Assembly (NCBI GenBank): GCA_037176885.1
Contig: JAWWNJ010000075.1
Span: forward strand, 930,001-994,000
Length of the DNA stretch: 64,000 nt
DNA from: Favolaschia claudopus
Taxonomy: Eukaryota; Basidiomycota; Agaricomycetes; Agaricales; Mycenaceae
Reading direction: 5' to 3'
Part shown: one piece after another, positions 45,800 through 56,747 of the stretch
How the letters are laid out: each line of letters opens with the position of its first letter
Numbering within the stretch: position 1 is the first letter of the stretch
The notes under the pieces: generated by a model
Told to the model about the DNA's origin: nothing
Databases searched by the model: none
What the model saw: the letters and a program-made list of their open reading frames with translations, nothing else
Translations under genes and position numbers: made by a program

Positions 45800-47045
45800 C
45801 AAGATAATTGCTCGCCCACATTAGATTGTTTGTCGTTTCTTGCGTCCATTTTCTACTCTGACATGGTCCGAAGCTCTTGATTTGAACATTACCGAGCTCC
45901 CTGGTGGTGGTGGGCGGCCTGAGCTTCAGACGTCGCAGGAAAGCTTGCGTGAAACATCATCGCAGGAGCATCCGTCGCCGACTCAAAAGCTGGACGACCC
46001 CCAATATCTACCACCACGAAACGTACCGGCATCGGGGTCGTATGCGCCACAAGCCATAACCCCGTCAGTCGTGTTTGCGACTTGCTCATCCCGTCTGAAC
46101 TTCTGGCAGTGATTCATTTCCTTCCGGAATTTCCAGTCAGCAGCTTGCGAGAGGGATGTTGCATAATCCAAACCGCGAGTTTATAAATTAGCAAATACCT
46201 TGATGGTAGGGTATCGTTAAATACCACCAGAGAGAGCCGATGGGAAGGAGGAAGACGAAGAATAATAGGAAATTAAACACATGTTGGCAGCCATTCTCCG
46301 GCCCCTCAAGTCCACTGTGCAGGTTGTCGACTCATTTGCGACTCATTGACCTTGAATAGAGAGGGACGACACGCACACCCTGCCACTCGATCTTCTATGA
46401 TTCTGATTTGCAAAGAAGACAAACAGTGGGGTTTCGAGTTAAACGAGTGCTAAAGTTCCTTGCACGATATAAGTAACACGGAGCCATTCCCACCTGCCGC
46501 CAAGAGTGACGCCGGGCGTAAATTTCTCGGGATAAGTAATACTTGACCATAATACTTCCCCATTCATCGGTAGATCGAAGAGGTGGATATGAGGCGTTAA
46601 TATCGCCCTCATTTGGAATCTCTTCACTGGCGACTAGCTCGCGGTGGAGCTCTCAAGTCACTGGTCGCGTCGGTCGTGGTGGTTTGGGATGATGAACTTG
46701 ATATTCGGCCCCTCCGCGACGCGAGTCTGTGGGCGCGCTGGAAATCTACGAGGAGCAAATTTCCGCGAACAAGGAATCATCTAAACCACAGGTGTGTGCA
46801 CCGCCTTGCGCTCGCGGTTCTCACATCACAATTTCGCAATGATAGTCATTTCCGGTACATATATGGACTAAAATCCCATGTCTCTCAAATCCTCTTGGTC
46901 TAGGAGTAATAGACTGCGCTTCGTTGTGGCGATCCGGAGCTCGACTTGACTTGACTTGACTTGGTTTGAAGTTCTATTATATGCCGTACCTGGCCAGTAG
47001 TGAGGCTATGCGGCAGTACAAGAGGGGAGGTTAAGGTTACATGAT
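45800..47045. other. No recognised gene
   Basis: A frame at 46,613-46,790 (RGGALKSLVASVVVVWDDEL) looks coding-like but is unassigned. A GACTT-unit microsatellite lies at 46,932-46,955. Confidence 0.25.
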
Positions 47046-47459
47046 CACATCCACCCTCGACAAACGTCACGTGATGGAACGTAACACCTTCCATATTCGG
47101 AGTGGATGGACAAAACACCTAGCTCTACGACAACGAGGAAGATTGGTGTAAATCCCCTCGACCATATTTTAGATAGAGGTGCTATTAGTATGTGGACCAA
47201 AATTCAGTGCTCTAGGATGTCTCTGGCCAGACTCTGGGGGAGGTTATTCCCAAATCTGTGCCAAACAAGCCATATTTGGCGAGAACGCGTCGTTTCAGCT
47301 CTGGATAGTACCATATTGAAAGCTCCAGGCAATGTACAGACATTATATGAGTGTTGGGCTTCGATCATGGCCGTCCATACAACCGGGAACCCCGTTAGTT
47401 GGCCAAATTATGTCACCTGGCTCAGCTGCTCTGATCTTGGACAGCTAATATAAACAATA

Positions 47460-47973
47460 CTGTACCATTTCATTCAATTCGTATGTCACGCGTCACAGGG
47501 CCGATTTTTTACGAATATTTTCGTACCTGTCACGGGTCACCGAGACCTTTTTCGAATGTCGAAAAAAAGTCACAAAATCTCTGAAAAATCGTCAAAAATA
47601 CGATTTTTTCGCCCCCAACCTGTTTTTACCTCCTCAAAATTGCTCCTGAACACCGTTCAATGGTCAGTGTACAATCTGGTCTCGTTTAGTATAGCGGCTG
47701 GCTTGATTACACCCTTTTTGGCAGTGAAATCATGCAAAACCCTGCAAATTTTGCTCACCCTGCGAATATCTCAGTTTCAAGCTGTTTTTTTTTTCATTCA
47801 TACTCATACTTGCCTCAGATGCTCTAAAAATGCATGGGGAGGTGAGTGCTGTAATTTGAACAATTTACGAATTTTTTAGGGTGTCACGGCGCTCCAGGGT
47901 GTTTTGAGAAATCCAAAGTTCGAATTTTTGGGTCACGCGTCACAGGCGGGGAGAATTGAACGAAATGGTACAG
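47460..47973. mobile_element. 514-bp MITE, TA target, CTGTACCATTTC ends
   Basis: Starts CTGTACCATTTCATTCAATT and ends with the inverse, GAATTGAACGAAATGGTACAG. TA flanks lie at 47458-47459 and 47974-47975. The second copy of the host element reads straight through at 52,211-52,220 as CAATAGATTG, a natural empty site with a single TA. The interior is rich in GTCACGCGTCACAG words and has no gene. Confidence 0.95.
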
Positions 47974-48289
47974 TAGATTGGGCCTGAAAGCCCTCAAATC
48001 GACTCAAGGACATACCCTGATGCATATTCTACACCCCAATGGTCTTCCAAATACTAGGCAGATGAAATGGGTGGTGAACGTCCCAATGAAGCAAGTTTTC
48101 ATCAAGTTCTTGTAATAACCTCCCCCACAGGCATCGTACCGCTCCAAAATTTTAGCCACATACTTATAGCATAGATACCTCGAATCTGGTCGAGGCGATT
48201 TGCCCCAATGTTCTTCGTTGTCGTAGAGCTAGTCGGTTTATCCATCCATTCCGAATATGGAAGGTGTTACGTTACACCACGTGACGTTT

Positions 48290-49420
48290 TTTTTTTTTTT
48301 TGTATCAGCATTTCTATACCGCAACAAGTAAACTAACTACTAAGACGCGGTGCCGAAAGGGCAATAAATACAGGATGTTGTGCTAGAGGGATTCGACCGA
48401 TGTAGGTAGAGTATAGTCTTGGAGTGGGGAGGTAGCGGGTGGGTGGACGGCGTAAGTGGCAAACGGTACGTAAACCATAGAGCATAATCATAGAGAAAAG
48501 AAAAGAGGCTAATTAGCCGTGGCCTCCAGAGGTCCGCCTTCCGTTCGACGACCGTGGCTTGTACCGTGTGGCCCGACAGTGAGAACCAAACAGAAAAATT
48601 CCGTCACGCAAAAAGCGACGGGCATCTTCCTGCTCAATAAAGTCGACTCGTACCGTGACCTCCTCCCGTGGAGCCTTGTCCCGCTCGAGCAGGAACCGCA
48701 CATTACCAATGCGGTACTGGGTTCCTGGAAGCTGGTTGCGCTTTGCGACTTCCCGAATGAAGTCCCGATCGGAAGGGAGAGCTCCCGGCTGCATTAAGGG
48801 CACTCGATGGAACACCACCTTGTGCCAAGGATCAGCCGGGTACATTGGGGGCTCTGCAGAGTCAGTGATCCCAAGCAGTGGGGGTATTGCAGACGAGCGA
48901 GCGGTGTGCTGCAAGGGCCTGCGCAGAGCATGCCGGGGCAGAAGCGTGCAGGATCAAATTACCGCTGCGTGCGGTGGAGACAGCGCTGACTGCAAGTCTT
49001 CCGCCCAGGGCGTCGTTGAGAGCGCTGCACAACGAGGCGGGGTGGGGTTTCTTGGTTGGATGGCAACCCGAGAGGTCAACAATCAGGCGCGTAGAGGGTG
49101 GGGTACGTCGGCTAGGCTTCGCAGTATCATGCGAGTATAGGGGCGGGGTCGGGGGACGGTGTTTGGTTGGCATCCATGGCGGTAGTGGCATCGAAGGGAC
49201 CGGCATCTGTTCTGCCTCTCTTGATGGTGCGTGCGGTGTGAGGGGACTTGGTGATGGGCGAGGGGTGATGACCCTCTGAAGAGGATATCGAGGTTTCCGG
49301 CGACCTTGGGCGCCGAGCACCCGTCGCGGGAGGCTGCAAAGGACGTCGCCTCTGCATCCTCAGCGATTTTCGATCGTGGGAATTTTGTGGGAGGTGGCGG
49401 TCCGGAACAAGAGAGAACTG
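48290..49420 (-). mobile_element. ORF1-only LINE retroposon with poly(A) and TSD
   Basis: On the minus strand the insert ends in a poly(A) run (poly-T at about 48,287-48,301 on the plus strand). It is flanked by a perfect 11-base duplication ACGTGACGTTT at 48279-48289 and 49421-49431. The target is the right TIR of the 47-49.4 kb element. Poly(A) plus a duplication of this size marks target-primed insertion. The insert contains only an ORF1-like region, about 1.13 kb in total, with no polymerase. Confidence 0.88.
48513..49320 (-). pseudogene. LINE ORF1-type (gag-like) protein, frameshifted
   Basis: The minus strand first reads PPSTRLIVDLSGCHPTKKPH, LCSALNDALGGRLAVSAVST and ARSGNLILHASA, then shifts near 48,890 to KVVFHRVPLMQPGALPSDRD, FIREVAKRNQLPGTQYRIGN, VTVRVDFIEQEDARRFLRDG and IFLFGSHCRATRY, ending at 48513. 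These are the RNA-binding segments of ORF1 of fungal Tad1-type LINEs. The CCHC knuckles expected after ATRYKP are missing. ORF1 proteins coat LINE RNA; this one is broken. Confidence 0.7.
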
Positions 49421-49669
49421 ACGTGACGTTTGTCGAGGGTGGATGGGTCTACCTTAGGTTACGGGACGATTCTGGTAAACAGAAAGGAAAATGGAAATTT
49501 GGTATCGTGTAAGGAAAATGGTATGACGAGGAGAGACGTGAACGTGTGAATGAGGAATTAGTGTATGTAGGAGAGTGAGGTACTATAATTGGGTTGCGTG
49601 ATCCGGAGCTCGACTGCGGCTGCCGGGCACGCAGATTAGCCCAATTTATTTGCCCCGCGGTGGCCTCCT

Positions 49670-50215
49670 TTTCATGTTTTGCCCTGAATTTGTTAACGAA
49701 ACATCACGAAAAAAACATCATGAACAGCCCCATAATCATCATGAAAATCATGACTTCGATGTTTTGTTATGAATTTCCGGTAAAGCATCAAACAAATCGT
49801 CAGGAAAGTCATGACGAGAAACATCATAAATTTCATGACTCTTGATTGGCACAGTGATCTCGCAGTAATGCAAGGGAATCGGAGTGGTTTGGGGGAAGCG
49901 GGGGGTTCCCCTGACATGACCCCACTTTGTCGTGGATACTGATGCGCATCAACTCGACGACCGTTCGTCTCTATACACTGTGCAGTCAAAGTATCATGAA
50001 ATTCCTCGTGTTTTTCACGACGATTCATTAGAAAGTTCACGAGGAATTGTCACAAAATCATGATGCACTCTTGAAATTCATGACGCATGACGCAACATCA
50101 TGAAAGTGCATCGTGAAATTCATTACGGTTATGGGAACATTCATGACGTTATTTTCATGACGTTTTGTTGTGGATTCATAACGATAACATCATGATTTTT
50201 TGGCGGTGAAAAGGA
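49670..50215. repeat. ATCATGA-rich region, probable non-autonomous element
   Basis: Words of the type ATCATGA, TTCATGAC and GAAATTCATGA occur about twenty times in both orientations in two blocks (49,690-49,845 and 49,990-50,200) around a plain centre. The layout resembles subterminal repeats of a DNA transposon such as the CACTA-like element at 25.8 kb. The edges carry CTCCTTTTCA in inverted orientation (49,666 and 50,203). No target duplication was found. Confidence 0.5.
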
Positions 50216-50229
50216 GCAAAAATGTAAAA

Positions 50230-50400
50230 CAAATATTTAACGTCCAGAGGGAGTCGAACGCATGATCTCAGGCCCATGTCCCATGTCTGGGCTCATGTGC
50301 GATGGCTGTGGACGCCCATGTCCATATAAGGACATGGGACTTAACGGAACAGTCCGATGCCCATGAGTTCAATTCCCGAAGGTCGCAATTCTTTTTCACT
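50230..50400. repeat. Two head-to-head tRNA-like 3' halves and a hairpin
   Basis: The minus strand has a B-box-like GCGTTCGACTCCCTC at about 50,234-50,248. The plus strand has GAGTTCAATTCCCGAAGGTCGC at about 50,366-50,387 followed by TTCTTTTT. Between them lies the hairpin CCCATGTCCATATAAGGACATGGG at about 50,310-50,335. No complete cloverleaf was found. Confidence 0.3.
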
Positions 50401-51660
50401 TTCTATACACTTCGTAACCTCGAGTAGATGGTGACTCCAAAATATTCACGGCTCAATGTAGTGAGTTCTGACCCTCAGATCCATTTTTTCTGTGGAGTCT
50501 GAGGTGTTTGAGAACTGTAAAATGAGAAACATTCATGAAAACATGTCTAAGTTTTTGGCTGACTGCAAGGAGGTATTGAAATACATGTAGTGAGTGCAGA
50601 TAATGTGACTGAATACTTGTACTACTGCTTACTCTGGTCACAAACTTCGCACCTTTCCATGGGAGAGTTATTTTGAGGCACAAGTCAAAATTGATGGGAA
50701 GCAGATATATTGGCAGTCTGTCCCCTTCCCATCCTATATTGAAGACATATCAAATTGAGCTTACTGTAGAAGACTGTTGGCTGAAGAACATAAAGCTTCC
50801 CCGGGGGCTCCTTGACTCTTACCATCATCATCGTTTCTCCGACAGGACTCGCTTGCGTCTTCTGCTCGGAATTTCGGCGGTTCTTGGCTTGAATCACTGA
50901 GTAGCACACCATCTCTCCGCACTGGACTACCTTGGTCTCTCTCGAGCTGTCTGTGCTGCCCGCTGCTTGCTTTGCTTGCTTGCTCTGGGACCTCCTCGTC
51001 GACTTCTGAGTCAATCTCGGATCTTGCGTCATATGGTTGATGGGTCACGTCACCATCCGGTTCTCGGGCTCTACACGCAACCGGTCATTGACTCACGGAT
51101 CTCGAGTCTCGGAGCCGGCAATCCACTGCGTCGGCTTGTCGCATGATCAGGATATGGAATGCTGGAAAAATAGCGGACCCGATGCCCTGCTGTTGGATTG
51201 GGGTATGCAAAGCTTGCAAAATAGTGGATCCGATGCCCCGTGCTTTGTTTGCTCCGCCGTCTGGTATGGAAAGCTTGAAAGGTATGAAAAGCCTGAAAAA
51301 TGGTGGATCCGATGCCTCAAATAGTGGACCCGATGCCTGGCTGGAGTGGATGTTGCATTATCTATGACGGAGTCCCCTCTGGCCACGATTCTGGGGGAGT
51401 AAAGTTGGTCTGCACCACGCTCCGCGTCCGGGACGACGTTTAAACTATGCTCTACTGCCCGAGCAGAGCACGTCCTGACATGACGTAAAAACTGTCTTTT
51501 TGCCAAATCCCGGCAGGGTCCCCTTGTGGGATAGGCGAACGTAAGGCGGGGGATAGTCTGAAATTGTTGTCGGGGTTCGACCCGGACCTCGGTTTTGTCA
51601 CGGCTGTAACATCATGTGCATTTCCCCACGCCCCAATGGGGCATGACACGTATGCGCGTC
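50400..51660. other. No recognised gene; short GGACCCGATGCC repeat
   Basis: Four copies of AATAGTGGAYCCGATGCC-like words lie at about 51,168, 51,222, 51,302 and 51,320. No protein was recognised. Confidence 0.3.
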
Positions 51661-51668
51661 GGTGCTGG

Positions 51669-51802
51669 AAAAATCGGTCATTTCGAGGGCTTTATTTCGC
51701 CGAAAATAGCCTCAGATTGCCGAGGGTTTTACTGGCCGCGGCCATCGGCTTTAATCGGTCTGGCGACCGATTTGCCATCACCCTTGGAATGGCGGGGTTG
51801 CC
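51669..51802. repeat. 134-bp repeat, inverted partner at 53,994-54,127
   Basis: From AAAAATCGGTCATTTCGAGG to GGAATGGCGGGGTTGCC, found inverted 2.2 kb away at high identity (CCGAAAATAGCCTCAGATTG versus CCGGAAATAGCCTCAGATTG). No ends were defined. Confidence 0.8.
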
Positions 51803-51819
51803 CCATCTTGGCCCCATCC

Positions 51820-52352
51820 ACCCTGGACAAATGTCACGTGGTGCAACGTAACACCTTCCATATCCGGAATGGATGGACAAAACACCTAGCTCTGCGACAA
51901 CGAGGAAGATTGGTGTAAATCCCCTCGACCATATTTTAGATAGAGGTGCTGTTAGTATGTGGAGCAAAATTCAGTGCTCTAGGATGTCTCTGGGGGAGGT
52001 TATTCCCAAATCTGTGCCAAACAAGCCATATTTGGCGAGAACGCGTCGTTTCAGCTCTGGATAGTACCATATCGAAAGCTCCAGGCAATGTACAGACATT
52101 ATATGAGTGTTGGGCTTCGATCATGGCCGTCCATACAACCGGGAAGCCCGTTAGTTGGCCAAATTATGTCACCTGGCTCAGCTGCTCTGATCTTGGACAG
52201 CTAATATAAACAATAGATTGGGCCTGAAAGCCCTCAAATCGACTCAAGGACATACCCCAATGCATATTCTACACCCCAATGGTCTTCCAAATACTAGGCA
52301 GATGAAATGGGTGGTGAACGTCCCAAAGAAGCAAGTTTTCATCAAGTTCTTT
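51820..52352. mobile_element. Second copy of the long-TIR element, right part lost
   Basis: Aligns to 47,048-48,112 almost throughout, minus the 514-bp MITE and with an 11-base indel at CTCTGGGGGAGG. It stops at about 52,352, where the other copy enters its right TIR. It provides the empty site (TA at 52214-52215). Confidence 0.85.
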
Positions 52353-53320
52353 TAAAAACAGTGTAGAACGTCTCTATGGATGTGTAGCAACTCATCTTGT
52401 GCTTTGCAAGGCAATTGAACAAGTTTTTGTGTTTTCACCTCCGAAAAAGTGAAACAAACCCTAATGATGGTTGATGCCATCATCAAATTCCCAAATCGGT
52501 TAGGGTTAAGATCACGTGTTTCCCGGCCTTTGCCGTGCCAGCATTGGGCGGATCACCCAGGTGAGTCAGAACAGACTCCGCTACACTCGGCTACCACTTT
52601 TTCGGGGTTTCTGCATGACAACTGAACACATCTGGGCTCAATCCATCCAAAATTAGAGCCAAAATGACGATTTATATTTTTCAGACCCGAAAAAAGTGAA
52701 ACACCGTGGGAAAAAGTGAGTTCTCGACGCCAAACGCATTCTTTTGGTCGGTTTCCTTCCTCAGAAAATCACAAATAAATTACAAAAATTTTCTTCCGCC
52801 CGAAAAGGCAGTGTTGGAGAAGTGGCGCTTGGCACTGTAAGCGGAAGTGCCGGGGCCTGGCCGCGGAGATCCCTGGACATCCCAAGTTTTCAGCGCCAAC
52901 CTACGGCAGCGGGACGGCACGGTGGTCGGCAAGGATGTTCACACGTGAAATAATTGATCAACATGATGTAAGGTGTCCAAATACGGCGATTTTTCCCAGG
53001 GAATTTGTGTCAAAACGGCTCGTGAAATTGTTTTTATTTCATCAGCAACAGAACCAGCTCGATTTAAGGAGTCGATTGCGCTATGTTTCGTAGTTTTCCC
53101 ATCAAATATAGGTCTTCAGCCAAATTTTTGGGGTCAGATTTTTTTTGATTTTGAGTTTTCGGGAAATCGGCTCGTGCAAAACCATTCTTCAGGTCCATAA
53201 CATCATCTTTACACAAAAAACTAGCCGCGTGGGCATGTGTCACACCTTCCTTAAATGGAAGATCAAATTTGTCGACTTTGTGTGTCCGGCACTGTACCTT
53301 ATTGGCAAGTTGTAGGATGT
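52353..53320. other. No recognised gene
   Basis: Short frames only. GGTTAGGGTTAAG at about 52,498 is an isolated telomere-like word. Confidence 0.3.
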
Positions 53321-53329
53321 TGACAAAAC

Positions 53330-53690
53330 CCCGTGATTTTCTGTCAAAAGTCACGCGACTGATGGCCTGGCCCTGTTTTCAAGTCTTTGCACTCGCCGGC
53401 GCGCGTCGCCGCGGGGATTCTCAGGCTTTGACAGAAAGTCACGGGATGAATTCCCTTTCCTGGAATTGAGGCTGTGCCGTGCTCTTTTAAAGTATAGGAT
53501 AGGATAGGATAGAATAGCATAAAACATTAGCTGAATATTGCACCACGCAGTGGGCCTAGCGGCGAGCGCGGGCACCACGCAGTGGGCCTCCGCGGCGGGT
53601 AGCTCCGCGCAGCGGGCCCAGCGGCGAGCGAAAAAGCCCCGCGCAGCGGTCGGGGTCTGGGGTGGAAAACCCCAGCCGTCGCTTTTGCAG
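53330..53690 (-). repeat. GC-rich repeat family, inverted copy
   Basis: 53330-53383 is a perfect inverted match to 44892-44945. Downstream a (AGGAT)n tract lies at about 53,494-53,512, then CCACGCAGTGGGCC occurs at about 53,543 and 53,571 and CGGGGTCTGGGGTGGAAAACCCC at about 53,650. Confidence 0.7.
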
Positions 53691-53993
53691 TTTTATTCAA
53701 CAACTTCTACATACACAAGTAAAGATCCAGCTTCAAAAACAAGACAACGGTATAAATGAGCTATTATACGCCGTCAGGCAAAAGGAGGGGGGCCACGTTC
53801 CCCCCAGAAAAATGTTCGCTTATAAAAAAGACGCAGGGAGAGCGTGAGAAAGTCACGGTCACAGCGTGACATTCCCCGCGTCTGTTTAGTACTATAGTCT
53901 CCGGTAAGCTTACATCAGCATTATGTAGCCAGGGAGGGTCTTAAATCACTTTTCCGGCGTTGTATAGAAAATTTTAAGAATACCCCTTGGGAC

Positions 53994-54127
53994 GGCAACC
54001 CCGCCATTCCAAGGGTGATGGCAAATCGGTCGCCAGACCGATTAAAGCCCATGGCCCCGGCCAGTAAAGCCCTCGGCAATCTGAGGCTATTTCCGGCGAA
54101 ATAAAGCCCTGGAAATGACCGATTTTT
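53994..54127. repeat. 134-bp repeat, inverted copy
   Basis: Partner of 51,669-51,802, reading GGCAACCCCGCCATTCCAAG to TGACCGATTTTTC. Confidence 0.8.
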
Positions 54128-54801
54128 CGTGTGGTGGCACCCGTTGACGACAGACGAAACCTGACGCGTCCGACGCGTCAGCCTTGCGAGCGGGCAAGCA
54201 ACCCGCCAAGGAGACACTACAAGGCGGTTGGGAGGTGTTGGGCGACCTCTAGAGTCAGTGTGAAGGCTGCAGAAAGCGCGGGGTCGGGCAGGGTGGTGGG
54301 AGGAAAGGAAGAGACCGTCAACAAACGCGTCAACAATAACAAACACGCTATTGACCGTGTCGAGTAAACAACAAGAAAAATCGGCGCTACATAGTTCTTC
54401 AAAATGGTTATTCTACAGCAGTTCGGGTTATACGTGATGGCAGTGCTAGTTAGTTCATGCTACGGTAAGTAAGTCTACGAGAAAGTCCAAGAAAAATCTG
54501 CGAAAAAGTCCTAGTCCATGACAAAGCCCAAACTTTGAAACCTATTAGTTCTCAGGATTCAGGCGCTTGCTCGTGCGCCGAGTTTGCGCATCTCCGCTGT
54601 CCTTTGCAGCGCCAGGGGCCTTCGACTTTTGTTTCATTACCTGCTTTGTTTTCGTTGCCTTCTGCTTTGGCTGAACGGGCAGAAACTCAGCGAGGTCTAT
54701 TGATGTTCAGATACGGCTCACCTCTTTGTAGTCCGCCAGCGTTATCGGCTTCTGCACCACGCCCCTTGGGGCAGGCAGTTTAATCTATAAAACACACAGT
54801 G

Positions 54802-56400
54802 TCACAAGGCGTCAGTTATGTTTCGGAGAAAAACGGCAGCGCCGACCTTAAGCGTGCCCGTATCTCCTGCCACAACCTCGACTGTTTTTGTCGTCGATTT
54901 GACCGCAGAGGCGTCTTGTCCTTGCTTGCGATCGTCGACCTCGATCACTTGCGGCGTGGATTTTTCCGTCATCACCGCGTTTTGCACAGACGGAGGTCTC
55001 GTAGCTGCCAAATTCCAATGCGCGACGATGTCTGGGAGGAGCGGATGTGTTGAGCAGCGGTGTGGTAAGCCCCGATGGCTCCGTCTTCTCGCTTGGCCTA
55101 CAGAACGGTGGGCATAGGGTTGATGCGTGACGGGAGGGGTGCGGCGAGAGCTGGACGGCAGAGCCACGGGAGCGGGAGGCGCGATTGCTCGAACTACGGA
55201 AGCAGGGGCATACATTTGATGCGTGACGGGAGGGGGTGGGCGAGAGCTGGACGGCAGAGCCACTGGAGCGGGACGAGCGCTCCCTTCGCCTACCGAGGAA
55301 GACGAAGTGGCGGCGGTCTCAGCGGGCTTGAGTTGCGGCTCCATGATGTGGAATTGTTGCGCTCCGGGAAGCTTTCTCATTTCACGCACGTTGGCGCGCA
55401 AAACGGCATCAGCAGCCTCGTCAAAATCATCTTCCGGGTTGAATAATTCACCATATTCTTTGCTTGTGAGCCTCTCGAGGGAGGCGTTGTCGTAGTTGCC
55501 GTACCCAAGGTCTTGTGGCTGCATACGGGACCAGAATCCAATCGACGAAGTCTTCGAGGCTTATGTGATTCGCTGATGCGAAGTCGTTATAGTTGAAGTT
55601 GACCTCGTCGTGGGCAACGATGTTATCCACGGTGTTGTGTAGCATTACTTCTAGATTTAGGCGATCGGTGATCGTCGAAGGCATGATGTGATCAAGTACA
55701 CGCCCTGAGGTCTATAACTGCGAATCGCTTCAGTCACAACAACATGGTCAAGCACACAAGACTTACTAGCCGCATGACCGATGCTCCAACAGGGCAGGAA
55801 ATTATCTCTTATTTTGTGAACCCTCGAAGGCAACGAGCTTATAATTTATCGCCAGGAGAAACTCCTCCCAGATTGGCTGCGATGCCAAGTAGTGTGGTTC
55901 GAGGATCATCCGAACATACGAGTTGCACAACTCGTCCTGCACCAGACGACGCGCCAAATCCTGCGGATCGAATCCTGGACGCGAATACCGCTCCCTTGCG
56001 ACGCTCCGTAGTTATGGCGGTACATATTTTTAGCTCGATGATGCGCACGCCTTTCTCCCCGAGCTTTTGTTGCGCACGGCACTTCTCGAATAGGGATAGA
56101 ATTTTTGCGACGGGTTCACGAGGGAGCGCGTCGGAGCACATCACACTGGGGCAGGTCTTGGGAAGTGTGTCCCAGGTCAGGGCCGCTTCTGGAGTTTCGG
56201 TGGCGTGTTTGTTTCGGGCTGCCCGTGAGACCTGCGCGGTGTGGGCTCTCCCTTTACCCTCGTCAATGTTCTTGGCAGGGGTTGCGAGGGTTTGTACGCC
56301 GGCTGCAGCGGGAGCTGGGAGCTCAATTTTCCTAATCTTGATCAGCGGTGGCCTAAACGTAACTTATGAAAAACAACAAACCTTTTCATCTACAATCATG
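54802..56400 (-). pseudogene. Agaricomycete-type hypothetical protein, broken
   Basis: Minus-strand blocks in order: MCSDALPREPVAKILSLFEK with RAQQKLGEKGVRIIELKICTAI (56,144-55,839), then NIVAHDEVNFNYNDFASANH and SLEDFVDWILVPYAAT (55,684-55,530). A frameshift leads to DLGYGNYDNASLERLTSKEY and GELFNPEDDFDEAADAVLRAN (from 55,524), then a Pro/Ser-rich tail to 54,802. The tail contains a 29-residue duplicated unit (PAPVALPSSSR...TPPVTHQ). The blocks match an unnamed multicopy family of Agaricomycetes whose function is unknown. A GTAAGT...GCAG intron may lie between 55,839 and 55,690. The frameshift and no clear start suggest it is not functional. Confidence 0.45.
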
Positions 56401-56747
56401 ACATGATCGTGGAACTCCCGGGGATCATCGTCGTTGTCGGGGAAGTATTCCTGGTCGTGGACCGATGACAACTACACGCACAGCGCGCTCTGAGATGCTC
56501 TCCCTCCCCGCGTGGATATGTGGGAGTGCGCATGGGCTTCAGATTCTCGACAGGGCAATGGAGATTGGAAGCCATGAACCCGATCTTTGCCAGCGCTTTT
56601 TTTTCTTTTGGGGTCGAATGACTGCTTCATCACGACGTATCCAGTCTCCCCGTGCGAAGAAGCCAATTTCTTGGGCCATTTCTGAGCCCAATGTGCTGGG
56701 ACAACGGAGACGTCGACCTGGACGTCAAGACGCTTCCCAGCAAGCGC

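Larger units (their letters stand above)
47048..49445. mobile_element. Long-TIR element (host of nested insertions)
   Basis: The left end (from 47048, CATCCACCCTCGACAAACGT) is repeated inverted at the right, but the right end is split: 48,119-48,289 carries the inner part and 49,432-49,445 the outermost bases. Without the two insertions (47,460-47,973 and 48,290-49,431) the element would be about 740 bases with inverted repeats of about 240. Inner TIR words in both arms include GTAACACCTTCCATATTCGG and TAGCTCTACGACAACGA. A shorter copy lies at 51,820-52,352. Target duplication was not identified, so the superfamily is unknown. Confidence 0.75.

Noticed and set aside
55744..56406. 220-codon plus-strand frame before the DIRS element as its gag gene
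   Set aside because: The opposite strand there carries recognisable family blocks (MCSDALPREP, ELKICTAI), and the plus frame has no zinc knuckle.
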